Assembly (NCBI GenBank): GCA_030592825.1
Contig: JAUVIG010000005.1
Coordinates: 1 to 23,581 of the forward strand
Source of the DNA: Chlorobiota bacterium
GTDB lineage: Bacteria; Bacteroidota; Bacteroidia; Bacteroidales; JAADGE01
Length of the DNA: 23,581 nucleotides
Direction of reading: 5' to 3'
Shown piece after piece: positions 22,419-23,581 of this stretch. Position 1 is the first letter of the stretch; the number at the start of each line of letters is the position of its first letter. The position numbers were made by a program, and so were the translations under genes. Below the pieces are notes generated by a model, which saw nothing but the letters and a program-made list of their open reading frames with translations, was not told the DNA's origin and did not search any database.

Positions 22419-23581
22419 ATGAGAAAATTGTTACTTACTCTGCTTATTGCAGTATTCTGGATTTCAATCGGTTTTGCACAAAAAGGAGTAATTCCGTTGG
22501 ACTCATACAAAAGTTCCGTTGAAATTACTGAAAAAAGATATGAAAAGTTAAGTCTGACTTTTAATTATACACAAATTAACAGTTTTACAGTTGATACCAA
22601 GAAAGGTAATTTTGATGAAATTATTATTCCGGGTGCATATTTTACCGGTGAAATCGGCACACCGAAATTGCCTGCTTCAAAAAAATTAATTGATATTCCT
22701 TTTGATGCAGAAATCAGTATCAAAATTGTAAATTATACAGTTAATGAATATAATTTGAAAAATTACGGTATAAATTATAAAATTATGCCTGTTCAACCGG
22801 ATGTAAAAAAAGATGAAGATCCTTCCGAAGTAAAATTCGAATATGATAAAGGATCATATGAAACGAAAGGTTACATCACACCCGATTTGGTTGATGTAGA
22901 GATACTCGGTGTTATGAGGGGCGTTCGTATTGCACGTTTAACCGTTTCACCTGTAAGTTATAACCCTACTGAAGATAAAATTAAAGTATATAATAATATT
23001 GAATTTGAGATTGAATTTAAAAACAGCAATATTTCTAAAACGGAATATATTAGTCAAGCTGCATATTCACCGTTTTTTGAACCTGTATATCAAAAACTGT
23101 TAAACAATAAAGATGTAATTGATGATCATCCTGATTTAACGAAATATCCGGTTAAAATGCTTATTTTATCCGACAGAGAATTTGAGACAGCTTTACAACC
23201 TTATATTGCTTGGAAAATTAAAAAAGGTTTTAAAGTTATTGTAAATTACACAGACGAAGGCTATTCAACTGTTAATGATATTAAAACATGGGTTCAAACA
23301 CATTATGATGCAGGAACACCGGAAGATCCTGCTCCGAGTTTTTGTTTGTTTGTCGGTGATGTAGATCAAATACCTGCTTCACAAGTCGGGAGTTATTCAG
23401 GCAGACAAACCGATTTGTATTATTTTAGCCAAGACGGTGATTATTTTCCTGAAATGTATTACGGAAGGTTTTCTGCAAACGATTTGTCTGAATTACAACC
23501 GATTATTGATAAAACATTATACCATGAGCGTTATGAATTTGCAGACCCGACTTATTTAGATGATGTTACACTAATTGCCGG
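22419..23581 (+). CDS. Gingipain-type (peptidase C25) precursor, N-terminal part
   Basis: The frame is open from the ATG at 22419 to the right edge, giving 387 residues; the 3' end is missing. A signal peptide (MRKLLLTLLIAVFWISIGFAQ) is followed by a long beta-rich propeptide (about 25-220: YFTGEIGTPKLPASKKLIDIPF, VEILGVMRGVRIARLTVSPV, YNPTEDKIKVYNNIEFEIEF), as in Propeptide_C25. The start of the C25 catalytic domain follows from about 245 (YPVKMLILSDREFETALQPY, then WKIKKGFKV, SFCLFVGDVDQIPA and MYYGRFSANDLSEL). Members are secreted cysteine proteases, many exported by the type IX secretion system through a C-terminal sorting domain. The catalytic His and Cys and any sorting domain lie beyond the window, so activity and T9SS export cannot be confirmed. 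No Shine-Dalgarno sequence precedes the ATG. Confidence 0.9.
   Translation, partial: MRKLLLTLLIAVFWISIGFAQKGVIPLDSYKSSVEITEKRYEKLSLTFNYTQINSFTVDTKKGNFDEIIIPGAYFTGEIGTPKLPASKKLIDIPFDAEISIKIVNYTVNEYNLKNYGINYKIMPVQPDVKKDEDPSEVKFEYDKGSYETKGYITPDLVDVEILGVMRGVRIARLTVSPVSYNPTEDKIKVYNNIEFEIEFKNSNISKTEYISQAAYSPFFEPVYQKLLNNKDVIDDHPDLTKYPVKMLILSDREFETALQPYIAWKIKKGFKVIVNYTDEGYSTVNDIKTWVQTHYDAGTPEDPAPSFCLFVGDVDQIPASQVGSYSGRQTDLYYFSQDGDYFPEMYYGRFSANDLSELQPIIDKTLYHERYEFADPTYLDDVTLIA

Overview
The window comes from a strongly AT-rich member of the Bacteroidota, most likely Bacteroidales-like. The evidence is a TonB-dependent receptor with a carboxypeptidase-regulatory-like N-terminal domain, a DUF4369/thioredoxin-type envelope protein, a LytS/LytTR two-component pair, a gingipain-type (C25) peptidase precursor, starts without Shine-Dalgarno sequences, and several copies of the Bacteroidota -7 promoter element TAnnTTTG. 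No rRNA, tRNA or CRISPR array was seen.

Region by region: (1) 1-3238 holds the tail of an unknown gene, a zinc-ribbon threonine-synthase-like PLP enzyme, an intact MntA-type antitoxin next to a HepT toxin gene broken by two in-frame stops, and yebC. (2) 3239-3658 has no gene but carries two small structured repeat elements, one with 14-bp terminal inverted repeats and covarying hairpins. (3) 3659-8471 is a plus-strand cassette of TonB-dependent receptor, secreted TPR protein, LytS-like kinase and LytTR regulator; the last three genes are tightly spaced. (4) 8790-12871 holds trkA (minus), then a divergent thioredoxin-like envelope protein and a YhcC-type radical SAM protein. (5) 13083-17741 (minus) encodes a 1552-residue exported protein of unknown function ending in an aspartate-rich tail. 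(6) 17785-20941 holds a small membrane protein with a nearly leaderless start, an exported endonuclease/exonuclease/phosphatase-family protein whose start codon lies in an octamer repeat, and guaA. (7) 21075-22061 (minus) is a MoxR AAA+ ATPase without its usual DUF58/VWA partners. (8) 22419 to the end is the N-terminal part of a C25 peptidase precursor.

Most genes are housekeeping or envelope functions. The clearest functional unit is the receptor-TPR-kinase-regulator cassette, which could couple uptake or sensing at the outer membrane to transcription. Intergenic DNA is more structured than expected: at least four non-coding gaps carry degenerate 7-8 bp repeat words, usually in inverted pairs around an AT-rich core. 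Together with the 3236-3377 element they are the least explained signal here. The broken HepT gene beside an intact antitoxin is the clearest example of gene decay.
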